Source: Theropithecus gelada (Eukaryota; Chordata; Mammalia; Primates; Cercopithecidae). Taken from it: 64,000 nt of DNA. The stretch covers positions 6,301,115 to 6,365,114 of the forward strand of contig NC_037682.1 in the NCBI RefSeq assembly GCF_003255815.1, given 5' to 3'. Position numbers and translations under genes: made by a program. This document shows positions 21,201-36,200 of the stretch, piece by piece. The notes under the pieces were generated by a model that saw nothing but the letters and a program-made list of their open reading frames with translations, was not told the DNA's origin and made no database searches. Positions within the stretch are counted from its first letter, which is position 1. Every line of letters begins with the position of its first letter.

Positions 21201-24200
21201 GTTGTTGGAATTGTGGAAACATAGTAAAAAACATCAAATGCCTGAGCAGTAAGGGGTGGTGGCGAGGGAGATCATTACACTTCCTCTTTTATCCCTCACT
21301 CCCACAAACTCAGACACGTGCACACAGAGGGTAAAGAGAAGCAAGCTGCTTCAATCACACCCTCAGGTAACCAAAGGCTCTTATCCTTGGGTTATAAACA
21401 GACCAAAAAAAGGAGGAGGTGAAATGTATGTCCTGGACTGAAAAGCAGGGTAGATGAAATAACTCATTATTTTGGAGACATTTTTCACAAATCTCACTTG
21501 TACCTCTGAGCAGTAACTTAATGCTATTACTACGGTTACTACAAAGCAACATGGGTTTCAGCCTATTTTTTGGTTTGTCTAAGACAGTAACTGTCAGCCC
21601 AAAACAGTTTTTCTTCCTATCTTCTGAGTTACCGATTGGGAGCCCTTAATTTACAGCACTGAACTAGCTGCAAGTGAACTATAGGTTCATATTATCTACT
21701 GAATTCAAGATCCACTTTGCGTTTTCTTGCCACACTCCACACAGAAGTGCTGTGCCTGTCAGGATTTCTTGGCTTCACCTCATTCCTGTTCTCCATTCTG
21801 CCCTGACAGCTCTGTGAAGCCAGAAAAGCCCATGGAGATGCATCTTCTGCTGTATCCTGCTAATTTCCCGGGACTGCATCCTCCCAAGCTACTTTGTTCA
21901 AGAACTACTCCCATTTCCAATTAATCAGGAGGAAAGGAAAGGAAGATGGTGACTATGTTTCTTACAACACAGAGCTGTGTCAGTATGCTAATGTTTAATC
22001 TTTTTGAGGACAGTATATTCAACCTGGAAGTCAGTCAAGGTGAAGAACACACATTAATAGCAAACACCTGACCATTCCCAGGTCGCCCGTGGAAGGGTGT
22101 AGAGACAGCACATGTTCACTCACCTCAGGGAAGACGTGAACTCTGAAAAAGAAGCCCAGCCTGTCTCTTTCGTTGGCATTGGCTCCTCTGTGCTCCAGAC
22201 GTCAGATCCCACAGAGTCCAGTGGAGCACCGTGGGTAGTTTCCATTGGGACATCAAAGTTAGCTGACCAGCTGGGTGCTAAAAAGAGGGGAGAGATTTTA
22301 TTTGGAAAACGCTTTAGTTGTTTCATGTCCCACAAGGTATTTATCAAAAACACATTAGCAAAAGAGACCGGAGCTGTGGGAGAAAGACACTCTCAACAGT
22401 GAGGGCGGGGAGGGCACTCTAACAAGGGCGGGGTGGGCACTCTAACAAGGGCGGGGAGGGCACTCTAACAAGCCCCCACAGTCTCAAACCTCCCATGTCT
22501 TTTTTTTTTTTTTTTTTTGAGACCAAGTCTCTTTCTATCGCCCAGGCTAGAATGCAGTGGCGCAATCTCTGCTCAGTGCAAGCTCCACCTCCCAGGTTCA
22601 CACCATTCTCCTGCCTCAGCCTCCTGAGTAGCTGGGACTATAGGTGCCTGCTACCACGTCTGGCTAATTTTTTTGTATTTTTAGTAAAGACAGGGTTTCA
22701 CTGTGTGAGCCGGGATGGTCTTGATCTCCTGACCTCGTGATCCGCCCGCCTCGGCCTCCCAAAGTGCTGGGATTATAGGCGTGAGCCACCGCGCCCGGCC
22801 TCAAACCTCCCATTTCTAACAACTGTTCCAAAAGAAATACTACACAGAGATTCAAAGCTATGTACACAAAGAGGGATTAACGTTAATTTCTTAGTTTTGA
22901 CAAATGTACCACGGCTATATTCAAACTGGGGGAAGCTAAGTGAAGGATATATGGGGACTTACTATCTTGGCAATGTTTCTATAAATCTAAATTATTCAAA
23001 AGTAAAAAGGTTATTTTTCTAAAAAAAGAGATGTTGGTAAACTCCAATAAGCTAGAAACAACCTTACTGCTTCCCAGTCCAGGTCTGGCCGCCCTTGGCG
23101 CACTCTGCGGGCTCACTGCAGTGCGTTACAGTTAGGCTTCCTAAGTCCTACAGAACCAGGTCTGGCCTCACGCTGAAGCGGCAGGACTTGCTTGGGCACA
23201 CTTGCAGTCTGTGGGGCTCTTCGTGTTATGCTGCCTGCTGGCCAAGTTTGGGTCTAATCTGCAGGTCTCTCTTTAAATGTCACCTCCTCAGACATGTGTC
23301 TCTTCTGATGAAGTCAGGTCTCTGTGGATCTGCTCTAACTGCACACCATGCTTTTCTTTCAGAGTGCTGAATCCTCAATTCCTTGCTTGGGGACAAGCCG
23401 GATATGGGAACCACTGCATTCCATCAGGGATATTATCATAATTAGGAATCTCCAGGTTGCAAGAAGGAATGCTAGGGAACCTGGTATAAGTGATGTAAGG
23501 GCTTATCCCAGACACAACTGACTAAGAAGTACCTGTGTAGAACAGAAATGTTCTGATTTTAAAGACAGGCTTGACTGTGACTTTTGAGCAAGGTATTTGA
23601 CTTCATCTGTTTGATTTCATAATGACTATTCACTTAGCAAAAATCAAAGGAAGGCCTGCCTAGAGTAGGTATTTAATTAGGGTACGCTCCATGCTTCTTG
23701 CCCACTTACCTGTATGAGTGTCGTAGGGCTCCACTGACACTAAGAAGGAATAAATGCTTGAACGTTTGAAAATCTCACCTGAAACCTCCGAAAAGTCAAC
23801 TTGACAGATATTTGTGCCTGCCCACCGTATGCAAAGCTCTGGAACCATTCCACCTGAGTTCCACTCTACAACTAAATTATATTACATACAAATGACTTTT
23901 CTGTTGTTATCTCTTTGATAATCTCTTTGAGGAGATTAGCTCCTCAGAGTCCATGTTAACATTTTAAACCATTCTGAACGTCCACAAAACCTCCAAAAGA
24001 AGCCACAGAGACTGGTGAAATGGCAGAGGCTCTCTGGGGCAGCCCTGTAGCCCTGAAGCCCTGAGAGAGAATCTTCCCCAACCCTACCCACTTGTGCCTC
24101 CAGAGATCTGAAGATGCAAAAGCAGTCTTTCCCAAGGAGCAGAGAAGCAGGAGGCCTGGTTCCCGGCCAATTTAACCCCAGGAGGTAGGCAAACGCGAAC

Positions 24201-27200
24201 CTCATCCAGGGTGCTCACTTCCTCCCTCCTTATTCCTACACCCAGGCCCACAATCACAGCAGCAGCGGCACACAATCCAGCCACGTGTTTGTTTACCTCC
24301 CTGTCATTTAACCATACCCAGCCTGCTAAAAGAACCAAATATTCCAGAACGTCATTCAGCCTTCAAACAGAAGGAAATCCTGTATACACCACAGCAGGGA
24401 TGAACTCTGAAGACATTATGCAAAATAAAACAAGCCAGTCACAAAGACAAATACTGTATGATTCCATTTATATGAGAGCCCTAGACTAGACAACCCCAGA
24501 GAAACAGAAAGTAGAATGGAGGCTGCTAGGGACTGGGGAAGTAGAAATGAGGAATTGTTTAATGGGTACAGAGTTTTAGTTCAAGACGAAAAAGTTTTAA
24601 AGATCTGTTACACAACAGTGTGACTATACTACTGAACTGTACTTTTTTTTTTTTCCCCAGATGGTGTCTCGCTGTTGCCCAGGCTGGAGTGCATAGCACG
24701 ATCTTGGCTCACTGCAACCTCCACCTCCTGAGTTCAAGCGATTCTCCTGCTTCAGCCTCCCGAGTAGCTGGGACTATGGGTGTTTGCCACCATGTCCAAC
24801 TTTTTTTTAATTTAATTTTTATTTTTAGTAGAGACAGGGTTTCACCCTGTTGGCCAGGGTGGTCTCAAATTCCTGGCCTTAAGTGATCCGCCGAACTTGG
24901 CCTCCAGAAAGTGCTGGGATTACAGGCCTGAGCCACTGCACCCAGCCTTGAACTGTACATTAAACAACAACAACAACAACAACAACAAAACACCCTACAG
25001 ATGCCAGAGCCAACAGATCAGGGCATCTACCCTGTCTCCTCCTCACACCTCCCTGCTGCCTGGAGCCCATCTCGCAGTTCTCGTTATTTCTCATGTGTAA
25101 CAACAATCCAATGTCTTCATGGTTCTCCTGTCTCTACTATGCGCTTTCTTGTCCATTTTTTTACTGTTGCCGTGAGTGTCTTGAAACAGATCCAATAATG
25201 ATCTTCTTAGTCAAATCCTCAGGGGCTCCCTACAACCTTCAGAATACAACTCTTGATCTGGCCTCTGGCCTTAGCTCCTGCCACCTCATCCCCGAGCCAT
25301 GTGAAACAGCACGTTCTGGGCATTCCGATTAGTTGTTTTCTCTCTCGCAAGGGCAAATCCCTACGAGTCCCTCGGCCTCACACCCACCTGCCTCTACGAA
25401 GATGCCTAATGGAAGGCTCCCCTCTTCTAGCACCCTGTCCCCATTCCCCTGCGCTGCCCATCTGCTTCCCCAGCCGACCCTAAGCCCCTGGAGGCAGAGT
25501 CTGTGGCCCATTCGCAGTTACAGGCCTAGCACCTGGCATTCAGTAGGAACTTGACAAAGGCATGTTGACTGAAACTGAATTTTTATCCCTCACTCCCACA
25601 AACTCAGAGACGTGCACACAGAGGGTAAAGAGAAGCAAGCTGCTTCAATCACACCCTCAAGTAACCAAAGGCTTTTATCCTCGGGTTATAAACAGACCAA
25701 AAAAAGGAGAAAAGTCCACTTCCTCCTCCTGAGGGTGGGCTGGAAAAGGGGCAGCAGAAAGAAGCTCTCTCTTCTCCCATCCCCAGTTTCCTTATCTGCA
25801 ATATGTGGCAGTTTGCTGGATGACTGATGGTCCCATCTAGCTCTGAAGTGACCACAAGGTCCACCCTAGCTGGGCTTCAGCCTCTCGGACTGAACACAAA
25901 AAAGGCCTTGCGGGGCAATCAGAGACTGCCCAGGCTTGGGGCAAGCCTCGCTATCGGCCCATAAGGCTCCTTCATGTGAACGTTTGTTTACCAAACCTTT
26001 AGAAGTTTTTAAAGTATTTTTAAAAGGCCAGCTAACTCAAGTCTTCCTAGCAAGAAGCAGGGCATAAGCAAGCACTCAGCTGGACAAGTTTCAAGGCTGT
26101 GAGCTTCTGAAATCAACTACGAACGCACTGAAATGCTGGTTAAGCTAAGGCTGCGTCCCCTGGCTGATTCCACTCACAAACCCACACAACACAACCACGT
26201 CCTCCTCTTCCCACCAACGCAGGGTCTTTTCCTTCTGCAAGAGCACACGGACAACACAGCCAGGAGGCTGACCTAGCAGCGGGCTCTGTCCTCCAGCCAG
26301 ACCCACACAGCTGACGTTCACTGCCTACCAGGAAGAGGTACCTTAGCCACAAATGCATGCTGTGCTCCTTCCCTGAAGCTGTCTCTGAAACTTAAAACCT
26401 CCAAGAGGAATTCACTTGACAACACGCTTCAACCCAACCACTCCTTCAGAAATCATCTCAGATGCTATGAACTGCTCCTTTGCCAAATGTTCACAGTACC
26501 TAATTCCAAGACAGGGCAGCTGATGTGAAGAATGAAACCACTTACGTTCACTCAGATCCACCTCCATTTTATCCTCCATGTTAGCACTGCTGGATTCAAA
26601 CAAGTCTTGCTTTGCTCCATCTTCTTCTTCAGAGTCTGTACTTTCCTCACTGTCTGTACTCCCCGAGCTAAGAAAAAAAAAAGACCAAAGTATTTAACGT
26701 TGCTTATCAGCCACCAGCTAAATCCAGAAAATTCTAAGTCACCCAGCAACAAAAGATCCTGTGGTGCTTCAGCAGGATCACATCTGCCTGGGCACCACGT
26801 GGTCAGGACGCCCGGGAAGACTCAGCTTTGTGTACGTGCTGCCCAATCTCACACTAAGCCTCCACCGCAGGAGCACATGGGCTCTGCTTAAAGTGGAGGC
26901 CACAATCTAAGAACCACCTTCTCGCAGGGGTGGAGATGTCCATTTCACTGTGGTGTTCATTTATACTTTCCTAATGACCAAGGAGGTTGAGCATCTTTTT
27001 AAATGCTTATTTGCCATCCTATATCTTCTTGTCTTTTCACACTTTTGTGCTTTTTAAAAACTGGATTGTCTTTTTCTTGAGTAAAGAGATTTCTTAACTC
27101 TACACACAAGTCTTTTACCTAACGTGTCATTTGCAAATGTTTTCTCCCAGTGTGTGGTTTATCGTTTCATTCTATTTTAAGTGTCATTTGAAGAGAGAAA

Positions 27201-30200
27201 ATGTTAAATTTTGATGACGTTCAGCTTACTAACATTATTCTTTTATGGATGGGCGTGGTGGCTCAGGCCTGTAATCTCAGCACTTTGGGAAGCTGAGGCG
27301 GGCAGACCACCTGAGGTCAGGAGTTCGAGATCAGCCTGGCCAACATGGCGAAACCCCCATCTCTACTAAAAATACAAAAATTAGCCGGGTGTGGTGGCGG
27401 GTACCTGTAATCCCAGATACTCCAGAGGCTGAGGCAAGAGAATCACTTGAACCCGGGAGGCAGAGGTTGCAGTAAGCTGAGATTATGCCACTGCACTCCA
27501 GCCTGGACAATAAGAGCGAAACTCCGTCTCAAAAAAAAAAAAAAAAAAAATTATTTTTATGTATTGTGCTTTTGGTGATACATCTAAGAAATCTTTGCTT
27601 AACTCAAGGTCACAATGATTTTCTAAGTTTTCTTGTAGAAGTTTTATAGTTTAATGTTTCACATTTGGGTCTAAGATCCATTTTGAGTTAATGTATTATA
27701 GTAAGAGGTATGGATCAGTTCACTTTTTTTAATATGGATGCCTGATTGTTCCACACCATTTGTTGAAAAGACTATCCTTTCTCCACTGAATCGCCTTTCG
27801 CCTCTATCAAGAGTCAGTTGTCCACATATGTATAAGCCTGTATTTATGGGCTCTCTATTCTGTTCCACTGATCTATGCCCTACCTTCTTGCCCATACCAT
27901 ACTGTTTTAACTATTGAATTTTAAAATAAGGTAGTGTTTCTCCTCCAATTTTGTTGTTCTCTGTAAGAGTCGTTTTGGCTATTCTAGATCCTTTTCATTT
28001 CCATATGAATTTAAGAAGCAGCTTGTTAATAGCTACAAAAAAGGCTGGAAGGATTTTGTTTGTGTTGAATCTATAGATTCAACCTGGGGAGAGCTGGCAG
28101 CTTAGTATTACAATATTGTGTCTTCCTACTTACAAACATTTACCAAGTTGTCTTTATCTCAGAGCTATGCTTTAGGCTTTTCAGCATACAAGTCTTGGAC
28201 ATCCTTTGTCAGATCTGTCCCTACATATTTAAATTTTTTCCCTTTTTAAAAAAATAGAGATGGGGTCTCCCTATGTTCCTTGAGCTGGTCTCGAACTCCT
28301 GGGCTCAAGAGATCCTCCTGCCTTGGCCTCCAAAAGTGCTGGGATTGTAGGCAGGAGCCACCTGCCCAGTCATGTTTAATACAGTTAATAGTGTTGGTGC
28401 TACTATGAATAGTATTATTTAGTAGTTTCTTTCTCTATCTCTCTCTCCCCCTTTTTTAAGAGATGGGGGTCTATATTGCTCAGGCTAGAATGCAGTGACT
28501 ATTTACAGGTGTGATCATAGCGTGCTGCAGTCTCAAACTCCTGGGTTCAAGGGATCCTCCTGCCTCAGCCTCCCGAGCCGCTGGGACTACTGACATGCAC
28601 CACTATGCTCGGCTTGTTTATCAATTTCAACTGTTCGTTGCAGTATGAAGACGGAAAATTATATTGCTCTTGTATCATGCAGCTTTGCTAAAGTCATTTT
28701 AATTGTTCTAGTAGTCTTGTAGATTCCAGCATCTTTTTTTTTTTTTTTTCCAGACAGAGTCTTGCTCTGTCGCCTAGCCGGATCACCTGAGGTCAGGAGT
28801 TTGAGACCAGTCTGGCCAACGTGGTAAAACCCTGTCTCTACTAAAAATACAAAAATTAGCCAGGTCTGGTGGTGGGCGCCTGTAATCCCAGCTACTTGGG
28901 AGGCTGAGGCAGGAGAATCACTGGAACCCGGGAGGTGGAGGTTGCAGCGTGCCAAGATCACACCACTGCACTCCAGCCTGGGTGACAGAGCGAGACCCCG
29001 TCTCAAAAAAAAAAAAAAAATGCTGGGGGATTTACCAAAAGTCTTTATGTTACTGATTACTAATTTCATTCCATTTTGGTCAGAAAATGACTTGAACCCT
29101 TTGAAATCTGAGACTTGCTTTATGGTCTATCTTGGTAAATATTTCACACACTTGAATGTACATTCTGTGGTTGGGCAGGATTCTTTATAAACGTGCAAGG
29201 AGGACAAGTTAGTTGATGGTGGTGTTCAAGTGCTCCACAGCCTCACTGATTTGTACCTACCATTTCATCAGTTACTGAGAGAGGGGTGTTAAAATATTGG
29301 CTATCATTGTGGACTGCTCTACTTCTCTTTACAGCTCTACCAGTTTTTCCTCTGGGTATCCTGAAGCTCTGTCATTAGCTTGTGTAGACATTTAAAATTG
29401 CGATGTCCTCTTAGAATGAATGGACCCGTTTATCATTATATCTATCACTTTCTTTATCCCTTCCCTTTGAAATCTATTTTGAGATTAATACAGACCTTCT
29501 GGCTTTTCTTAGTGTTGACATATCTTTTTCTTTTTTGTGTTTTTATATAGTACTTGTTTCTTTGTATTTAAATCATTTCCCATAGGCAGCATTAATTAGG
29601 CCTCATTTTTTGTCCAATCTGACCATCTTTTTTTGTTTTTTATCTTGGCTCACTGTAGCCTCGACTTCCCAGTAATCCTCCTGCTTCACCTCACAGCAGG
29701 CACATGCCACCATGCCCAGCTAATTTTTGTATTTTTTGTAGAGACAGGGTTTTGCCATGTTGCCTATGCTGGTCTCAAACTCCTGGCCTCAAGCAGGCCA
29801 CCTGCCTCGGCTGCCCAAAGTGCTGGGATTCTAGGTGTGAGCCACTGTGCCCAGCCAATCTCTGTCTTTTAAATGAGGGTGTCTGCATCATTTGTTTCAC
29901 ATGGTTATTTAGGACTAACTCTATCATCCTGCTGCTCAGTAGTTTTGTTTGTCCAGGCTGCCCTTTGTTCTTTTTCTGTTTTCTTTTGTATTTTATGATT
30001 TGATTTTATCTCCTTTGTTGGCTTATTAACAATAACTCTTTGTTATTTTAGTGACTACTTTAGGATTTACAGTATGCACCTTTAACATCACTATCTATCT
30101 TCAAGTGACATTATACACCTCAAACCAAACAACCAAAACATCCATCAATAGGAAAATGAATAAACACATTGTAGTGTATCCTCTTAATGGAATACTACCC

Positions 30201-33200
30201 AGCCCCCACCCCCCAAAAAATAGAAATGGACTAAAACATTAGACAACATGGATAGCTCTCATATTAATTATGTTGAGTGAAAGCAGCTAGACAAAAAAAG
30301 TATAATGTATTGATTTCATTTATATAAAACTCTAGAAAAAGCAAACCAATGGAACAAAAAACAGATGGTTGTGGGGGACAGGAAGGAGGAAGGTATACAA
30401 AAGATCATGGGAAGACTTTTTGGGGTGATGGTTAAGTTCATGATGTTGGTTTCATGGATGTATACACATGTTGAAATTTCCACATTGTACAACTGAAATA
30501 AATGCAGTTTATGTCAAGTATGCCTCAACAGAGTTGTTAAATAATAAAAGCTGCCTTCTGTCATCAGTGTTCCCTCTGGGTATCAGGTGCCATCTCCCCC
30601 AGGACACTGTCTTCCCCGACACACTAAATTCTCTGTGCCTTCCACACATGGTGCTCTGTGAGGCCATACTGTATTACTGTCCTCACACATATTAGTCATG
30701 CTGTGGGCAAGGAATCCACTGGTGAATCCACTGAACCTAAGAACCAAAATCTCAGTAAATGATGGCAAACAAGTCTGAGTGGGACTTTATCCAAACGAAC
30801 AAACAAAAATGCCATGAAGGTATTTTTCTTTTGCTGTCTGGCTCTGGAGCTATAGCAGCTATCTTGTGATCATAGGAGATAAATCAACAAGACGAGAGCA
30901 GGAATAAATAAAAGATGCCTGGTCTAACAGCCTCATTCAACTCCCTTATCAAGTCTGGACTGCTGAGACAAACACAGCTTCACTTGCTCAAGCCACTGCT
31001 GAGTCTGCTATAACCTGTGGCAACAAGCATTCCTACAAGAGGCAACGTAACTGGCAGCAAGAGGTGATGCTGAAGGACTCCCCGGCAAGAGGACTGGATG
31101 GCTGGGAGAAGGGATAAGACAGTTTTACTTTTCAATGCATACTCTTTGATTCCCTTTGAATTTTAGGCCATGTGAAAACATTACTTATTTTAAGTAAATG
31201 AATAAAATGAGTAACAATAAATGAAATAAAAATGAAAGTTCAGCCACTGATCAAATACTCCTCTCTCTTAAATATGAAGATTCTGATAATGAATACTCAT
31301 ATAACAAGATCTGTCTGTGTACAGAAGCAACATTTATTTAGGTTCCTGTGATAAGGGTGATTAAAAAAAGGACTGGATTGACCCAGATGTATCAACTGAC
31401 ATGACCCTATCTTCCCCAAATAGATTAACTTTTAAAAACAATTTCCCCTTCCTTTGGGAAGTTTTCCATCTTTTACAAGAAACACCACATAACTGGTGTT
31501 GTAATTACTGGTGAGGGAACATTTATTTAGTAAAAGGCACTACGTGACCATGCTTGTCTGCCACATTTCCCCTTCGGAAGACACTGGGTCACAGCATCTC
31601 ATGAACTGTGTCTAAACACCTGCAGTATTTTCAAGCCGATCACTGTCACACTGGAAGCACCAACTCCCACCAAGGGCATTTCTGGCCGTGACAAAAAAAC
31701 ACTGGTTTCTGGGGTAAACATGTACGTTTGGTGATTACACAATGTACGTCTCATGATAATCATTTTCTTTATAGGTTGGCTATAATTACAACTATAACCA
31801 ACTATCTTTCACCTGGATCGTCTTTGGGATTCTGGTGTGAATGCAATGTGCTTTTCCTCCCATATATCTTCCTCATCAGAGCCACCATCATCAAACTGTT
31901 GTATTCTTTCCTTACAACATGCTTCAAACAAGGCAATATTTCCCTAAATAAAAATGAGAGAAAAAAACCAACAAAACAAATTTAAAATCAAGTTATCTTC
32001 TCTTAAGCATTACCAATGTAAACTGCATTTTTTCACTGCTTTACAAAATGGTGCCTGTCACATAAACCAAAATAAAATATAAACACCTAACGTTAGTTTC
32101 TGTGTCCACAGCAAGAATTCCCCTAAAAAAGTCTGGGTTTCCCTAAAAAGACTAGCAAAAAGAAGCATAAACCATATCCTCTTTCATCTCGTCAAAACAT
32201 CGTTGTAATCCCAGGAGCCTCCCCTGTCCTGGAGATGCGGTCCCAGGTCTGTCCTAGCAAGGAAAAGCAATCGTACTTGTTTGCTTTTACTAGTCCAGCT
32301 GAGCAGTGATGACCTTCAATGGCTCAAATCAGCAGTTCCTACCTTACTCCATCAGCAAATAAGCCAGTGGTCTCTCATGCTAGTCAACATAAAATCAATA
32401 AACTGTCCCCATTCAGATGACATGACTGTCTCGGTGCTTCCACAGAAATGCCTAGTAATGAGGGGCTTGCCCTGACCCAGTCCACATTTCTCTCCTGGCA
32501 ATACAAAGGAGTCAAAGGCAGTGAGTTGGCGTCAAACTGCAGCCTTCTCTTTGAAGTCAACTGTCTATGCTGCAATCACAAGTGACCCTGGTTTTATTAG
32601 CTCCATCAAGTCATAACTAGGGCTGCAAAAATCACACACCCACAGGTGCCAGGCAGGTTGTGGGACAGAGTGAAGTATGTAACACCAATTTAGGATTAGG
32701 GCTCTAGAGCACAGGGGTCCCAGCATGTGGCATCCACACATGGACTAACCCAATTTTTAACCTCTCATGCACCACACCACTCACAACAGAGGGTTTATAC
32801 TTACACTTTCATTTGTATTGAGAGTAAAGTTGATGTCTGATACTCGATCAAAAGAAACACTGTGAAAAAAAAATAGAAGTGTAGGAAGCATTAATTACTA
32901 TCAGCTCACAGAAACCATATTTATGAAAGTTTCCAAATTTAAAATATTTACACTACTATCGAAATCTCTACAAATAAAAAACAAACAGAAACAGCCTTCT
33001 TATATTAAATGATGCCAGCTCTCTTGGTATTAATGAATTTATGTAGGATAGGAGGGCTGCAATGGAAGCCTTCTGAGACATAAAGCCTTTGGGACACCCT
33101 CGAATCCTTCCTATAAAAGATTTTTAACATCTATGGTAACAACCATGGTTCCATGGGCCATACTAATATAACCAAGAAGAAGGTTATTTGCAAAGAACCA

Positions 33201-36200
33201 AGTCAAAACATGAAGTATACAAAAGCTGTCAGACACTGAATTTTCTCCAGGGATAGTCAAACTCATACACAAAATACAGACATCCACGAAATCTTATGCT
33301 ATAACAAGGTATCATCTAGAAAAGCAAGCGGGGAGTAAAAGAATTCATTGCTTATTAAATGTAAGTTTGAGGAGGAGGGGCTATCTTATGATTCTTAAAA
33401 GGTCCGTTCTACTAAATCACTAGTCCAAGCATGCAATACAGACTGTAAAGAGATTATAGATCCTAACTAGGAAGATGAAGCAAGAGTCCAGGCACGTGAA
33501 CATCAAGACACCAAACAGGGACCTGCAGCGTGTGGTGTGAAGGCGGTGGATCCTGGCCTCAGTAGAATGTTCCTGGGGTATGGACAGAACATCTTGTGTT
33601 CTTGCTCTTTTTCGGTTAAAATGAACCAATTCTCAAGGCAGGTAACAGCCTTCAACTGCTGCTGTTTACAGGGGCACCTCCATTCCACTGTGCCCATACG
33701 GCATGTTTATAGCACAATTAAGAGTGTGCTGTAAAAATATTTTGGCTTCTCACATACTGCAAACTGCAATTTGTGACAAACAACAGCCTCCACTGGCTGT
33801 GGCTCAACAAATTATTGAGGATTTACTGCTTCCAAAGACCACAACAGATACTGGGTGTCTATGGCATAATCGTGTCTCCTGTGACAGTCATCATCCAATA
33901 TTCAAGTACCAGCTGCCTTCCTATTTTTTCTTAAACTGTGTCAATAAGCTATAATATCTATCTCAAAATATTTTGTTTATAAATCTTCCATCCCAATGTC
34001 AGATGCTAGACCACCTGTTTTCATTTCTGTTAACCACCTACACATTTTCTACTTGTTAATTCTGTACAGTATCAATAATTCTCATTTCTCTGCTTCTTAC
34101 CCTGACTGCAGAATGAGTGGTTAGAGTGTCTGGCTCTTGCAAAACACCCAAATCTACCTTATGATGAGTCACCTAGAGAAGAGAATACACATAGGGCAGA
34201 GCTGTTCCTGCCAACCTGGTCATCTACTGGAACGTGATGCCCCAGTTAAAAACACAGGGATTAATAACTTTATTATTATGGTTATTGTTATTATTGAGAC
34301 AGTGTCTTCCTGTGTTGCCCAGAGTGGAGTGCAGTGGTGCGATCCTGGCTCAGTGCAACCTCTGCCTCCCAAGTTCAAGTGATTCTCCCACCTCAGCCTC
34401 CTCAGAAGCTTGGACTGCAGGCACACATACCCAGTCTGGCTATTCTTTTTGTATTTTTAGTAGAGACGGGGTTTTGCCACATTGGCCAGGCTGGTCTTGA
34501 ACTCCTGACCTCAAGTGATCTGCCTGCCTCGGCCTCCCAAAGTGCTGGGATTACAGGTGTGAGCCACTGCGCCTGGCCAGCATTAAGGACTTTAGTAAAC
34601 ATTAAAAGCTAAAATTAAGAACGGTGACTTGAATTCCTAAAAGTGTAATCTAATAAAAACAGGCTTCTGAGAAAGAGGAGAAACCCTACAGGTGAATGCT
34701 GCTTTCTTTGCAGGGATATTGGTTTTTTTGTTTTTTGTTTTTTTGGCTCTGTCGCCCAGGCTGGAACGCAATGGCACAACATCTCAGCTTACTACAACCT
34801 CTGCCTCCTGGGTTCAAGTGATTCTCCTGCCTCAGCTTCCCGAGTAGCTGGGATTACAGGTGCCCGCCACCATAACTGGCTAATTTTTTTTGTTTGTTTT
34901 TTTTTTGAGACGGAGTCTCGCTTTGTCACCCAGGCTAGAGTGCAGTGGCCGGATCTCAGCTCACTGCAAGCTCCGCCTCCCGGGTTCACGCCATTCTCCT
35001 GCCTCAGCCTCCCACGTAGCTGGGACTACAGGCGCCCGCCACCTCACCCGGCTAGTTTTTTTTGTATGTTTTAGTAGAGACGGCGTTCCGTGTTAGCCAG
35101 GATGGTCTCGATCTCCTGACCTTGTGATCCGCCTGTCTCGGCCTCCCAAAGTGCTGGGATTACAGGCTTGAGCCACCGCGCCCGGCCCAACTGGCTAATT
35201 TTTTATATTTTTGGTAAAGACGGGGTTTTGCCATGTTGGCCAGGCTGGTCTTGAACTCCTGACCTCAAGTGATCCGCCTGCATCAGCCTCCCAAAGTGCT
35301 GGGATTACAGGTGTGAGCCACCGCACAAGGCCACTGGAGTGTTATTTCAAGTCCTAATTATCCAGTCTCAGGGTCAATCTGCTAGAACTAGAGGAACACT
35401 GTGGAGACAGCAGGTTCCTCCCACTCACGAATGCTCAAGACTAAGAAACCTGCAGAATCACATATACATCTGCCAAGATCAAGGTTGTGCAAGAGCAAGA
35501 GTGAAAACAGAAAAATATACTCACTTGCCAATGTCATCTTGATCTGCAAACTTCTCATCGTTGAAGCCGAACTGGTCAATAAAATTGGACGTCATTTGTT
35601 GCATCTGATAATCAGAAAAGGCCTGGCAACCCCAGGACCAGTGACAGTGATATAATGATTCTAATGATATTCTACATACTATTTGCCCATTTGTGTTCCA
35701 GAAATCATCTTATTTACATAGCCATAGGGCTTTAAAAGTTGGTGTGTTTTTCTAAAAGAAAAATCAAATAATTTCAGACACAATTTGCCAAAAAAGGAAA
35801 CGTTTGAAATTTGGTCTACAAATCATTCTAATGCACATGTCACTGTAAGAAACATTATGTGACCACTCTGTCCTCTACTGTGAATTATCTTTAGAGAGAG
35901 GTTTGGATTAAGCCTAGCTTGAAGTGATCACATTACATGGAACAGTCTGAAATTATAAGGTGTATCAGTCACCTCTGGACACAACCAACTTTATCCTAAG
36001 ATCCAACAAGTGGTGACCACCCCCTCCCTCCTTGCCACCTCCTCCACCCCAGTCTACTACAGCAAACCAGAGGAAAACCAACTGATCAACACAAGCATAA
36101 TCCTAGAAACAAAGTGTTCAGGGACATTTCATTTCTTTTTTAAAAAAATTAAGTCTTAGAGGCTGGGAAGAATATAAAACGAAAATAATTTCTATCCTAC

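Larger units (their letters stand above)
26935..29600 (-). mobile_element. Old L1 (ORF2 region, antisense) with several Alu insertions
   Basis: 'tttgccatcctatatcttct', 'gatccattttgagttaatg', 'tccacaccatttgttgaaaa', 'aaatattggctatcattgtg' and similar phrases give a long reverse-complement L1 ORF2, all decayed. It lies in the intron between exons 31813 and 26667. Confidence 0.8.

Noticed and set aside
28659..29069. 136-codon minus open frame
   Set aside because: Covers the chimeric Alu and translates as standard antisense Alu peptide.
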